Below, piece by piece: positions 40,332 to 50,562 of a stretch of 64,000 bases of DNA; the stretch's first letter is position 1, and each line of letters opens with the position of its first letter. Where the stretch lies: contig OY723270.1 in NCBI GenBank assembly GCA_963210315.1, forward strand, positions 2,170,001-2,234,000, in the 5' to 3' direction. The position numbers were made by a program, and so were the translations under genes. A model generated the notes under the pieces. That model was not told where the DNA came from. It saw only the letters and a list, made by a program, of their open reading frames with translations, and ran no database searches. The stretch comes from Rhynchopus euleeides (Eukaryota > Euglenozoa > Diplonemea > Diplonemida > Diplonemidae).

Positions 40332-40582
40332 AATAGAGGATCGGTTTGTGGGTTTCCCCTCCCTCGGAAATCATCATCCCACGCTTTTTTTATTGGTGGT
40401 GATCACGCACACAACTGGGCTGTCCTTCATGTGCGAATAATGGAAAACGTGGGAGGGGGTGCCTTAGTAGGCGATAGGGGTGGGGGGTGCTCCAGTCTGT
40501 ATACTGACCAGAGTGGGGTCAGTGTGACGTGTTTATATTTCTGTGTGGTTTCAAGGTTTCCAGCCTTGGGACAGTTTTCTGC

Positions 40583-41240
40583 GATGATGCGTAAAAGTGT
40601 AGGAGTGCTTCCTGCTTCCTTTCTGTGTGCCAAGCATCTATCTCGTGTCCCACATGCGCTCCACACCCACATCAAGGCAGCAGGCAAAGGGTGGTGGAAG
40701 CGTCACCCCATGGAACAACTATGGAATAATATGGGGTCACCGTTGCTACGCTTTTTGGGATGAGAGCCGTGTTTTGGAGTTCCGCCCTTCCTCCCCCGTC
40801 ACGATTTCTCCGTGACACGTGGGAGTGCACCTCTTCCCTGATCACCCCACTGGTCACGCACGAGTGTGTCTCCTGTGAGGCGATCGGGTTACGCCCTCTA
40901 GAAGCTGTTGCCCCTTCCTGACTTGCAAAATGTACCGTGGTTGCTGTGGGATGGGGTGTGAGTCCACACGGACTCCGTGCTGTGTGTCGGCAACGTTGGG
41001 AAAGGCATGCCACGCCTGACCGACGCTGGCCTTCCTTCACTGCCCCCTCCCAGTGGCAGTCCAAACCCTCACCTCATGGGGAGCTGCTGTCAAGTTGGCA
41101 GGGGAACGATCTTTTAAGCACATGCATGATGCGTAAAAGTGTAGGAGTGCTTCCGACGACTGCTTCTTTTCTGTGTGCCTAGCTACTCGTGTTCACACGT
41201 GCTCCACACCCACATCAAATCAGCAGGCTCGAGGGTCAAT
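40583..41240 (+). repeat. Duplicated block related to YR terminal repeats
   Basis: About 100 bp at 40583-40690 recurs at 41128-41232: ATGCGTAAAAGTGTAGGAGT, CTTTCTGTGTGCC, then GCTCCACACCCACATCAA. The first copy is followed by GTGGAAGCGTC at 40694 and a hairpin (CACCCCAT with ATGGGGTC). The order GCTCCAC then GTGGAAGCG is that of the A and B boxes. No gene is seen in 40332-42010. A lone GTGGAAGCGTCGACGAGGC lies at 41847. Confidence 0.5.
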
Positions 41241-41985
41241 GCGTCATTAAGGAAGAAGGAAGCACGGTCGCTACTTTTTTGCTTTGCGATCGACACAGCG
41301 GTGATCCCGCCCCTCACTTCCCCCGAAGCAAAATTCGATATATGATACGCCTATTGGGTCCAGTCATGTGATTCGACAGGTTTCCGCGTGACTAGAGAGG
41401 GCTGGTCCATGCTCGTCTCTCTCCGTCCAGGACATGTTTGGGCTTCGAGTAGTTTGTTTCATGGTTGTACACTGCTACGACAGGAGATGAGAAGCTGTCT
41501 CTGAGGCCTGCTCAGAAGTGCAGAAACGGGAGCCTGCCCTCGCACACGAGGAGGCAAAGCTGGGTTGGCACAGCGGGGGGCCCTCTTCACACTCAGCACT
41601 CAGCAACCTTCGCAGTGACATGCATGCAGCCCAGCACTCAGAGAACTTTCCTCACCCATCGAGGGTGTTGGGTTGGGTGGGTGAGCGGGTGGGGGCCTTG
41701 AGCTGTGTGTGTGCCATTGGGTTTCATATAGGAGATCCCCGTCCGGCACAGCAGACGTAGCAAGCGCGCTTAGTTTCGGTCCCGCCGCGCCGTCCCCTCC
41801 CTTCCCTTCCCTACTCACTCACCTTGGCACAAGCAGGAGGGGGTGTGTGGAAGCGTCGACGAGGCAAAGTGGGAGAGTGATTGGCAGCGAACCTTTTGGA
41901 GTTGTGCGAAACAACAGAAGCTTTACGATGCATGATGGTCCTGCAGGACACACCACACCCGCAAGCAGGCGTGAGGGTGCCAGCC

Positions 41986-42011
41986 TCTCCTTCCCACCCT
42001 CCCAAACACAG
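41986..42011 (+). promoter_or_regulatory. Candidate trans-splice acceptor for the second cyclase
   Basis: TCTCCTTCCCACCCTCCCAA, then ACACAG, ends at 42011, 37 bp before the ATG at 42049. It is the cleanest pyrimidine-tract/AG pair in the 2 kb upstream of the gene. Confidence 0.45.
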
Positions 42012-42048
42012 GTAGTCAGGCAAACTAACACACTGCCTGGTGACTGCC

Positions 42049-44186
42049 ATGATGGGGTGGCTGCACAGTGTCATCAGCCTTGACGGTGCTGCCGATGCAT
42101 TCGAGATGCGCTGCCGCATGACGATCATGGCGGCGTGCCTGCCCACTCTTCCGCTGGGTACGTTCACCATCCTGATGGGCGGGCCGCACCTGGGAACATG
42201 CGCTGGGTACCTCAATATGCTGATATCGGTCGTGACATTCACGTGGGGTTTGTGCAAGAGGCGCTTCACGCAGAGATTCATGATCATCTTCACCTTGGTT
42301 GCATGTGTAGCGATTTCTCTGGCTGACCTGCACTTCTACCAGTCAGACCTGCAGGTGGCGTGGCCAGCGTTTGTCCTTGTTGTTGATTTCATCCTCGTGC
42401 TGCGCCTGGATGACCGCATTGCGACCGCTGTGGTGGGCTTCGTTGTGGTGTGGCTGCTGCTCAACCTGGTGGAACGCCTCACACGCTTCGGTCTGTACGA
42501 CGTGTCTCTGACAGACACCTACGATGCGAGGCGTGAGAGGTACGCGAGGGCAGTCATCGACTGTGACAAGCCTCCTTGCACAACCGATTTTGCATCTGCT
42601 GCGACTTACCAATCCATCGGGATTTTCGTGTTCCTCATCGACTACATGGCCACGAGGGGGTTTGCACAGCAGGCGATGCAAGAGCAGGCGGCGATGCAGA
42701 GCACCATTGCCACGGTGGAGAAGATCGCGGAGCTGCTGGCAGCATACGATGTGGACGCCGTGTCGTGCATCCTCGAGGATAGCAGCACCGTGCTGCCTGA
42801 CGCCATGCGCGCTGCGCTGATGCGGCTGGATCAGAACCTACGTGCGTACCGCCCCTACCTGCCTGCCGTGCTGCTGGAGGAGCAGCAGCACTCACCCGAT
42901 AACGCCGATCCTGAGCAGCTGCTTCCTTCGCCTGCTGCTGCACCCGGTGCGGACAGCAGGTTGCGGCAATCGCCTTCACCGACATCCGTTCGTCCACATC
43001 CATCTGGGAGGCGGCACCCGAGGGGATGGGGAAGGCGTTGTTGGTGCACAACGCGGTGATGCGGGCTGCGCTGGCTGAATGGGGTGGGTACGAGGTGAAG
43101 ACAATCGGGGACGCGTTCATGGTTGCGTTCGAGGATGCACATGCGGGTGTGTGCTTTGGGCTGACTGTGCAGGAGAACCTGCTTGCCGCGGAGTGGCCTG
43201 CTGCGCTGCTGGAGGTTGGGATCTGCTGTCCGACAGAGCTGTGGGGCGGGCTGACGGTGCGTATCGGGGTTAACCATGGCCCTGTGACTTTGGAGACGAA
43301 CTCAATGACTGGACGTGTGGACTACTTCGGGCACACGGTGAATGTCGCTTCCCGCCTTGAGTCTGTGTGCATGCCTGGTGCAGTTGCGGTGCCTGACGAA
43401 CTGTGGAAGTGTGTGCATGGGATGTCTGGTGCGTGTGCCGATGCACATGCAGGCCAACCAGCTCCCACCAAACTGAAGGGTGTACGCGAGCCTGTGCCCG
43501 TGTGCTGCCTGTGGCCTGCCTCCCTGCAGGGGCGTGAGCGCCACCCTCTGCACTCCCTCGCACCTTCCCTCTCTGCAGCTTCGCCGTCACCGTCGAGCCG
43601 AAAGCATTCTGCACCCTGGGACGGCACGGCAGTCCTGCACCGCGGTACCACCACGCAGCAGGCCACTGTGGCTGTGGCCACACTCAGGAGCATGGATCTT
43701 GGCGAGGTTGACAACGGCCTGGCGTGTGTGTTGCCGGTTCTGCAGCAGAGTGGCGGTGCGCTGCTGTCACTGTTCGGGAACAACTTCTTCATCGGGTGGA
43801 ACTTCGGGAAGCAGATGGCGGCACATGCAGAGGGCGCACTGCGGTTTGCACAGCGTGTGCTGCAGCAGGGCGACGGCAACACGGTCGCAACACTCGGGAT
43901 TTCGAGCGGGGCTGTCGATCACGGGGCCATCGGGACGGCGCAGCAGCGCTTCGTGACTGCCTCAGGCGGTTCTGTGGAGGCGTGCCTTGCGCTGCGCCGC
44001 CTGGCACTGTCGCTGCCCCTGCGGTGCCTGTACACAGCGGATGCACCACCGACGGGTGCTGTGCGCGACCTGCTCCGTGCCACGACAGTGCGTGTGCCCC
44101 AGGAAGGCGGCGCCTCTGTTGGTGTGGTGTACGAGGTGTGCAGCGAGCCCTCCTCCAAAGGCAAGGATGCTGTTTGTGATACGTAG
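42049..44186 (+). CDS. Six-TM adenylate cyclase with degenerate second cyclase domain
   Basis: The ATG at 42049 starts a protein with about six TM helices in its first 200 residues (TLPLGTFTILMGG, MIIFTLVACVAISLA, AFVLVVDFILVL, VVGFVVVWLLLNLV, IGIFVFLIDYM). A helical linker follows (TIATVEKIAELLAAYDVDAV, YRPYLPAVLLEE). The catalytic domain has FTDIRSSTSIWE, YEVKTIGDAFMVAF and VNVASRLE, with all catalytic classes kept. A C-terminal domain (about 43600-44100) resembles the degenerate cyclase of the first gene (GISSGAVDHGAIG). A one-base frame change lies between about 42905 and 42955, after LLEEQQHS. It lacks the large ectodomain of the first cyclase, so it probably senses membrane or internal cues. 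Confidence 0.8.
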
Positions 44187-44770
44187 ACCTGCGAACTCTT
44201 CTGGGGTGCTTCCCAACATTTTCCCTTCTTTTGCTGCGCGGCGGAATCCGCCCAATGTACAATCAAAGGATGCCGCAGAAGGCGTCACGCATCCCACAGG
44301 TTGCCACATGGGAGGGAGAGCAGGGGAGTCCATGGGCCACGGCGGCACTCGTCGGAAGTGCTGCATTGCTGGACTACCCTTGTCTCACAGGCTCTGACCC
44401 GACACACAGGCAACCATCGGTTCTCAGTGTTCGCGTGTGTTGTGTTCCATTGCGCCCTCTGAAGAGCATGTGAGAGGACACTGCACTGCTTTTTCAGGCA
44501 AGTGCGATTCCCGTGGTGATATTGTTGTGTGCAGTATCCCTGAAACATGAACGCTTGGGCCTCATCAGCTCGTACAGCTGCTCTGTATTGATTGTCCTGC
44601 CACTGTTTGCGGAGCCTGTGTGGATGTTGGCCCTACTGCGCCCCGCTCCACCGTCCCCCCCAAGTGCAAGCCCGTTCCCCTTCGCCACCGCCACACACTG
44701 ACTGGTGTCCCTTGGTGTGCACTGCCTGTGGGCTCACAATCCGGACAGCCGCACAATAAACAAAATCATT

Positions 44771-45015
44771 GGAGGGTGTATGATTTTCCGGATTTTCCTG
44801 ATTTTTCCCGATTTTCCGAAAAATTTGCCACTGGTTGACACAAGGGCAAATTTCGAGAAAAATCCGAAAATCAGGAAAAATCAGGTTTTTTTCGGATTGC
44901 CGGGATGGTCACCATACACCCTCCGGAAAAAAATCCGAAATTTTTGGGTCGAAAATTTTTTTTTTCTGACCCGAAAATCTGTATCTGCGGACTGCCACAC
45001 TCTGAAAAATCGAAA
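44771..45015 (-). repeat. AT-rich terminal repeat of family 3 element, left copy
   Basis: Direct copy of 50563-50809. It begins GGAGGGTGTATG, and CATACACCCTCC at 44913-44924 closes a 154-bp foldback made of GATTTTCC-like repeats and their complement. It is very AT-rich in a GC-rich region. Confidence 0.75.
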
Positions 45016-45080
45016 TACGCGTACTCGATGTCCTTGTGTCTGTGAATGTTTGATGATCTGGACAAACAAAATAGGGGAAC

Positions 45081-45112
45081 GAAAAAGGAATGTTTTGTTG
45101 ACCGCTTCCACC
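45081..45112 (-). repeat. Core repeat at the 3' end of family 3 element
   Basis: 32 bp identical to 50233-50264, reading GTGGAAGCGGTCAACAAAAC then ATTCCTTTTTC on the minus strand. It follows the conserved GGGTCCTGG terminus, the equivalent of B1. Confidence 0.8.
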
Positions 45113-45120
45113 CAGGACCC

Positions 45121-48100
45121 TCAGGGACGCGAAGCGCTTAAGGTGTAGGAAGGTAAGGGCACGGCTGTTGTGTCCACTAAACCTCGCGTAAGGGGGTCAG
45201 CTCGTTGTGCGTCCGTCGGCACCCAGGAACAGACGATGTGACAGGCTGCCGAATCTGCGCATGTGAACAGGTCACTTAAAATCTTGTTACCCAGGTAGTT
45301 CGAAGAGTGTCCTTGCGAGATGGAGAACACTGCTGGCAGATTGTCTACTCGCAGATGTAGGGTGGTATCCCGAACGAACAAGGTTGCCAGGCGCACCGCT
45401 TGGCACGCCGCGAACAGCTCCTTCACATAAATGTGAGTCTCGAGCTCGGCAGACGCGAAATCACCCTGTGCCACACGGTCAGGCTCGCCTTCCAAAATGC
45501 ACCCCCACGCTGTGCTGGATGCATCGGACCAGACCTCCCTTGTTGTTGTAGGAGGCCGACCCCGCCATATATTGAGTGTGACTTGAGCGATCCGTGTGTG
45601 TGTGTCCGAAATCACTGACGGGGGCACCGACGTCTTTTCGTCCCAGGCGTCCTTGCTTGTCGCTGTCAGTGCTGCTATCCTGCGTATGTATGACAAGGCA
45701 CTACGAAGGAAACACAGGGGCGCCCTTGTGACGTAGCTGTGCCACACCAAAGACCCGAAGACTGCATAGAACTCCCTCGGTGTGGCCCACCCTGACGATA
45801 CTGCTGTCAGCTCCTTTCGTTGTAAGAATCGTTTGACCCACTTTGGCGACGACCGGAATCGATGCAGGGTGAGATCGAACTCGATGCCTAGGGCAGTAAA
45901 TCGTTGTAGCGGTGTTCCGTACTCGTCGTCTTCGGTGTTGATGTCCGCGTTCACCCACTGGCAGCGCTCCATGAAGTTTGCGAAGTTGTTGAGCGCTTGT
46001 GTCTGGGTCTTTGCGGTGACGATGAAGTTGTCGATCCATGTGATGCCCTGTTCAGGCGGAAGCAGTACCCTTGCCGCACGGTGTGCGATGACTGGGGCGT
46101 GAGACCATCCCATACACATGCATCGAAGTCGGGTGCGCTCGAAAGGCCCTCTCGCTCCACCCGCATTGATCCCGAAGAACTTCCTGACGCCTGCCACCAC
46201 CTCGAACTGGTAAAACCATGATCTACCATCTGCGAGGACCACCCAGTCGTTGTCGAGAATGTGCCGTATGAGGTCCTGTACCTTGGGGAGTCGCATTTCA
46301 GGGGGCCGCACCATGATTTCGTTGAGCTTTCGGGCGTCGACCACAAACCGTAGCCCGCCGCTACGTTTTTCAACTGTGAAGCCATGGAGGACCACTTGTT
46401 GTTCTTCTGACTCGACCTTCTCAAGCACTTTTACCTTTTCCAGATACGGGAGGTGGTCCGCGAGGTGTCGTGAGGTACCTCGAGAGAAACACCGGCTGTA
46501 TACCAGGTCCCTCTTCTCGGGGTAGATGAGGTTTATAAACGCGTCCGTGTCCATGATGGGCTCGATCACTCCTGAGAGTTCAGACTGTACATCTAGTTGT
46601 CTTAGACGTGTGAGGTTGATGCGGTTCTTAGATATGAAGGCGATACGTTCGGCGTCCTTTGCAGTACGTGGCTCTGTGGGGGGGCGACGGGCTGTGACTA
46701 CACCCCGGGACTGCCGACTCAGCACCCCCACCGACTCGTCGTACAGTGACATAATACCCGGCCCTGCGTCGTTCATGTCCTCGGGCTCGCCGAAGTCCGG
46801 ATCCGGGTTGGGGAACGAAGCGTCCTGTTCCGAGGGTGCCCGAGACTCATCATCGTACTTTTGCTGGGGGGAGAGCCATTTTTCTGTGGGTCCAAACCGT
46901 TGTCGGGGAAAAAGTAGCCCGAAGAGCTGTGCGTCCGGCTGAGTGGTCACATCAGCGCCGCTGACACCTCTGCAGCTTCCCTCACCTTCGGGTTTTCGAC
47001 ATCTGGATGATACCGCATGAACGCTTCCATGCTGCGGTGGCGCGAGAGCAGACGAATCTTGTCCGTGGGAGTGTCGAGAATGCTGAGGTGGTGTACTGCC
47101 CCGCGCCTGATGGAGTGCGACGAAAGGTCCTCGTTGACCTTCCTCAGCGCCTGTGTGATAGAGCTGCTCGTGATGGTGGGAGGGATTATCCGGCTGCCTG
47201 GCGGCGTCTCGTCCAGGCGGGTGCGAAGAAGCGTGCTCGCACTGTTGGACAACCGAACCCCCGTGGCTTGCCCCAGCTGAAACAGATCGTTCTTTGATCG
47301 GATGTAACGAATCCTGATCGTGTTGCGGTCCAGCCAGGTGATGTCCTCCGCGTTGAGGCGCAGAACACAGGAGGCCCTCGCGATGCTCGCCCAGCAGAGT
47401 CGAATCGCTAGTGCCAACATGGGGTGGGGCGCGTCCCGCACTGCCGTGTCGATCTCGTCCTTCGCCGCAGGGCAGGCCTGCCTCGATGGGTGGAGCGCCC
47501 CCTCTTTCTTGAGGCCTCTGGTGAAGTCCCGAAGTCGGAAAGAGCCTGCGATATCCACGTTGTATCGGCGGCGGAGAGCCCCGACGAGGTTCGCAACGTA
47601 CTGCAGCTGCGTGGACTTTCTGACCCCGTCGAGCGTCCGCTTCTTCTGGACCCACAGTACTGTGGCCTCGTCCCATGCCAGGTCTCCTTCCTCCGCCTCC
47701 CAGGCCTGCTTGAACTCCACCAAACGTCTGAGACAGCTGCGCTGGCTCTTCGTTGTTTGTGCCGCCAGCGCCGCGTCTATCGTCGCCTGGTATTCCTTTT
47801 TTACTTCCCGGCGCTGGTTCGGGGTCAGCCGGGGCTCGACCATGTTTGGCCGACCCCTGCCCCTCCTGTCCGCCGCTACCCTCACTGCCGGTCCCGCTTG
47901 GCAGGGGGTGGGGGAGGGTGCTTCCGGGCGTCGCTGCGCCCGCGAAAATCCTGCTGGCCCCTGTCGTAGTCCCTCTCGCGGCGGCGGTCGTTCCTGTCCC
48001 CGCTGGAGAACAAGCTGCGCCTGCGGTCCTTGGGGTGGTGCCCCTTCGTCTCCTTTTCGACCCTGGCAACCAGCTCGCGCAGCAGCCGCTCCATGACGTG

Positions 48101-48144
48101 TGGCGTGAAATCCGACACGGCATAGCTTTTCGCGCGGGCCACAT
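45121..48144 (-). CDS. Reverse transcriptase-RNase H, family 3
   Basis: The frame is open for 1007 codons. Its first part overlaps the gag 3' end and the recombinase gene. RT similarity starts near 46660. Motifs: FVVDARKLN, motif A LADGRSWFYQF, motif B CMGWSHAPVIAHRAA and motif C TWIDNFIV instead of YxDD. RNase H: VWSDASS, YVKELFAACQ, LRVDNLPAVF, WVPTDAQRAD. No frameshift or stop was seen. As in the other elements there is no clear ATG at the start, so translation probably depends on gag or on internal initiation. Confidence 0.83.
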   Translation of the reverse strand: MWPARKAMPCRISRHTSWSGCCASWLPGSKRRRRGTTPRTAGAACSPAGTGTTAAARGTTTGASRIFAGAATPGSTLPHPLPSGTGSEGSGGQEGQGSAKHGRAPADPEPAPGSKKGIPGDDRRGAGGTNNEEPAQLSQTFGGVQAGLGGGGRRPGMGRGHSTVGPEEADARRGQKVHAAAVRCEPRRGSPPPIQRGYRRLFPTSGLHQRPQERGGAPPIEAGLPCGEGRDRHGSAGRAPPHVGTSDSTLLGEHREGLLCSAPQRGGHHLAGPQHDQDSLHPIKERSVSAGASHGGSVVQQCEHASSHPPGRDAARQPDNPSHHHEQLYHTGAEEGQRGPFVALHQARGSTPPQHSRHSHGQDSSALAPPQHGSVHAVSSRCRKPEGEGSCRGVSGADVTTQPDAQLFGLLFPRQRFGPTEKWLSPQQKYDDESRAPSEQDASFPNPDPDFGEPEDMNDAGPGIMSLYDESVGVLSRQSRGVVTARRPPTEPRTAKDAERIAFISKNRINLTRLRQLDVQSELSGVIEPIMDTDAFINLIYPEKRDLVYSRCFSRGTSRHLADHLPYLEKVKVLEKVESEEQQVVLHGFTVEKRSGGLRFVVDARKLNEIMVRPPEMRLPKVQDLIRHILDNDWVVLADGRSWFYQFEVVAGVRKFFGINAGGARGPFERTRLRCMCMGWSHAPVIAHRAARVLLPPEQGITWIDNFIVTAKTQTQALNNFANFMERCQWVNADINTEDDEYGTPLQRFTALGIEFDLTLHRFRSSPKWVKRFLQRKELTAVSSGWATPREFYAVFGSLVWHSYVTRAPLCFLRSALSYIRRIAALTATSKDAWDEKTSVPPSVISDTHTRIAQVTLNIWRGRPPTTTREVWSDASSTAWGCILEGEPDRVAQGDFASAELETHIYVKELFAACQAVRLATLFVRDTTLHLRVDNLPAVFSISQGHSSNYLGNKILSDLFTCADSAACHIVCSWVPTDAQRADPLTRGLVDTTAVPLPSYTLSASRP
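46947..47885 (-). CDS. Tyrosine recombinase, family 3
   Basis: About 312 residues if begun at the GTG overlapping the gag stop; the first ATG is at codon 15 (MVEPRLTPNQRREVKKEY). The core-binding part is TTKSQRSCLRRLVEFKQAW. Catalytic residues: R in SIARASCVLRL, HSIRRG, LSRHRS and Y in MRYHPD. Fully contained in the RT frame. More diverged from families 1 and 2 than they are from each other. Confidence 0.85.
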   Translation of the reverse strand: MRVAADRRGRGRPNMVEPRLTPNQRREVKKEYQATIDAALAAQTTKSQRSCLRRLVEFKQAWEAEEGDLAWDEATVLWVQKKRTLDGVRKSTQLQYVANLVGALRRRYNVDIAGSFRLRDFTRGLKKEGALHPSRQACPAAKDEIDTAVRDAPHPMLALAIRLCWASIARASCVLRLNAEDITWLDRNTIRIRYIRSKNDLFQLGQATGVRLSNSASTLLRTRLDETPPGSRIIPPTITSSSITQALRKVNEDLSSHSIRRGAVHHLSILDTPTDKIRLLSRHRSMEAFMRYHPDVENPKVREAAEVSAALM

Positions 48145-48982
48145 ATTCCCGGCGGTAGTGAGGGCCTGCCCCCTCCTTCCCCAGTTGGGTAATGCCGGTC
48201 AGCTCTACCACTGCGTCGTGTAGGATCTTCAGGGCAGCCGGCCGGGGCGGTGTATCACCGAAAAGCTCCAGCGTGTCTGTGACCAGGCCCAGAAGTCTCT
48301 TCGTCTCCACCTGCCATTCCTTTGCATTCTGCATGTTGATGGGCAGAGCATGCTCCCGGAAGGCTTTCCCGCACTCAACGCGCACCAACGCCCGGGTGTT
48401 TGGCTCCGTGAGGGGGCCCCACGTCGACACAGCGTGTACACAGAAGTCTCCGGGGAGCGTCATGCGTAGGCCGGCGACCTCCTTCTCCAGCGCCTCTACC
48501 CTCTTGCGTAGGGCACGGTTCGACACGCGCGACTTGCGCAGCTCCGTGACGACCTGCTTTCCCCACCCGGGCAAATCGTCGAAAGGGTCCCGTGGGGCCC
48601 CCGGCTCCGCGGGGCGCTGCTCTGGCTCCGAGGAGTCCTCCGAGAGGGGGTCCTCCTCGGGCTGGAGGTCCGGGTCGTGGTGGTCGGGGGCCGGCGCTGC
48701 AGGCTCGGCCGGGCGGCCCTGCCCCCAAGAGCACACCGGGCACCTCCACTGGGGGTCCCCCGCGAAGCGGAGGGCGTCAGGCACAACCCCGGCTGGCAGG
48801 TGCTCGCGGATGCAAGACTTCGTGGTCCGTCCCCCGCAAGTACCACAGGCGAGACCCCGGTTGCTGTGTTGAACCCCGCAAGTGGGGAACACGCACTCCT
48901 CGCGGGCGGGCGCGGGGGAGAGGGTAGCCTTCAGGAAGTGGACATGGTCCCAGTCCGCGTCCTTAGGATCCAAGGGAAACAT
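47882..48982 (-). CDS. Gag-like protein, family 3
   Basis: 366 residues from ATG 48982 (MFPLDPKDADWDHV). The frame is open upstream through the minisatellite, but that sequence is repeat-encoded and unlikely to be protein. The Cys/His module is conserved: CVFPTCGVQH, CGTCGG, SCIREH, CPVC. It is followed by an acidic spacer, a coiled coil (SNRALRKRVEALEKEVAGL), the FCVHAVSTWGPL helical region and a basic Arg/Asp/Lys-rich tail. The stop codon overlaps the first codon of the recombinase frame. Confidence 0.68.
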   Translation of the reverse strand: MFPLDPKDADWDHVHFLKATLSPAPAREECVFPTCGVQHSNRGLACGTCGGRTTKSCIREHLPAGVVPDALRFAGDPQWRCPVCSWGQGRPAEPAAPAPDHHDPDLQPEEDPLSEDSSEPEQRPAEPGAPRDPFDDLPGWGKQVVTELRKSRVSNRALRKRVEALEKEVAGLRMTLPGDFCVHAVSTWGPLTEPNTRALVRVECGKAFREHALPINMQNAKEWQVETKRLLGLVTDTLELFGDTPPRPAALKILHDAVVELTGITQLGKEGAGPHYRREYVARAKSYAVSDFTPHVMERLLRELVARVEKETKGHHPKDRRRSLFSSGDRNDRRRERDYDRGQQDFRGRSDARKHPPPPPAKRDRQ

Positions 48983-49039
48983 GACCCCGGGAGGGAGGAT
49001 GGCTGAGGTGCCGTGTAACTGCAACCTGTTGTGAGGCAC

Positions 49040-50215
49040 GCACCGCGACCCAAGGCCGACTCTAGCGCCCGCGAGTGATCTCCTGCCGTGTAATTTGCTG
49101 CTGTGTAACTCCAAACCTGCTCGTCGCTCGCACCGCGGCTCAAGGCCGACTCCACGCGAACAATCTGCTGCTGTGTAACTCCAAACCTGCTCGCACCGCG
49201 GCTCAGGGCCGACTTTACCGCGACGCCGTTCGCCGCTGTGTAACTCCAAAAACTGTTCGCACCGCGGCTCAGGGCCGACTTTACCGCGACGCCGTTCGCC
49301 GCTGTGTAACTCCAAAAACTGTTCGCACCGCGGCTCAGGGCCGACTTTACCGCGACGCCGTTCGCCGCTGTGTAACTCCAAAAACTGCTCGCACCGCGGC
49401 TCAGGGCCGACTTTACCGCGACGCCGTTCGCCGCTGTGTAAACTCCAAAAACTGCTCGCACCGCGGCTCAGGGCCGACTTTACCGCGACGCCGTTCGCCG
49501 CTGTGTAAACTCCAAAAACTGTACGCACCGCGGCTCAGGGCCGACTTTACCGCGACGCCGTTCGCCGCTGTGTAAACTCCAAAAACTGCTCGCACCGCGG
49601 CTCAGGGCCGACTTTACCGCGACGCCGTTCGCCGCTGTGTAAACTCTAAAAAGTGCTCGCACCGCGGCTCAGGGCCGACTTTACCGCAACGCAGTTCGCC
49701 GCTGTGTAACCCCAAAACTGCTCGCACCGCGGCTCAGGGCCGACTTCGCACCCTGGGTCAGGGCCGAACTGCCCACGTGTAATTTGCTGCTGTGTACTCC
49801 CCCTTGTTGCGTGTCACGCGCCGCGGCTCAGGGCCGACTTTTGCTCACGCGAGTGCTTGGCTGCCGTGTAACTCCAAACCTGTTCGTGGCTCGCTCCGCG
49901 GCTCAGGGCCGACTGCAACGCCCGCGTCTAAACTCTGACGCCCGAGTGTAATTTGCTGCTGTGTCCTCCGACTTGTTGCGTGTCTCGCACCGCGGCTCAG
50001 GGCCGACTTCAGCGCACGCAAGAATTCGCTGCCGTGTGCACCCAACCTGTTCGTGGCTCGCACCGCGGCGCAAGGCCGACTTCAACGCCCGCGTCTAAGC
50101 TTTGGCGCCCGCGTGTAATTTGCTGCTGTGTACTCTCCCAGCTTGTAGTGTGGCTCGGGCCGCGCGGCTCAGGGCCGACTTTGGCTCACGCGGGTGATTT
50201 GGTTTTCTGTGTAAC
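49040..50215 (-). repeat. Minisatellite upstream of gag, family 3
   Basis: About 18 units of 55-70 bp. On the + strand the core is GCACCGCGGCTCAGGGCCGA, then CTTTACCGCGACGCCGTTCG, then CCGCTGTGTAAACTCCAAAA. Units near gag and near the outer end are diverged; the middle ones (49210-49720) are almost identical. It sits between the terminal repeat and gag, as in the other elements. Confidence 0.88.
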
Positions 50216-50232
50216 TCCAGCAATGAAGTACA

Positions 50233-50264
50233 GAAAAAGGAATGTTTTGTTGACCGCTTCCACC
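50233..50264 (-). repeat. Core repeat at the 5' end of family 3 element
   Basis: Identical to 45081-45112. It is preceded (minus strand) by GTGCTCCACC and TTCTGTACTTCAG at about 50336-50311, the same box order as in other terminal repeats. Confidence 0.8.
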
Positions 50265-50562
50265 ACTCCTCTGCACAAATCTCACGACCGTGTGTTGTGT
50301 GTTTGTGTTGTCTGAAGTACAGAAGGTGTGGTGGAGCACGAAGAAATGGAAACCATGACAGAGGTAATGACGCCAGTCCTTCTCGTATCGTATTTCCTCC
50401 AATACACAGCTGCGCTGTGTTTTGGATGGTATAAAAATTTCCGAAAAAAGTCGAAAATTTTGGCCTTTCCTGGCCTATATGGTCCCAAAGGGCCCGGGTT
50501 GCCCGGATTTTCACCCAAAAACACCCCAAAAATTTTTCCGCCGTTTCACCCCCCAGACACTA

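Noticed and set aside
48983..49528. N-terminal extension of the third Gag-like protein through the repeats
   Set aside because: The array is open because unit lengths suit the frame; conservation with the other Gag proteins starts only after 48982.
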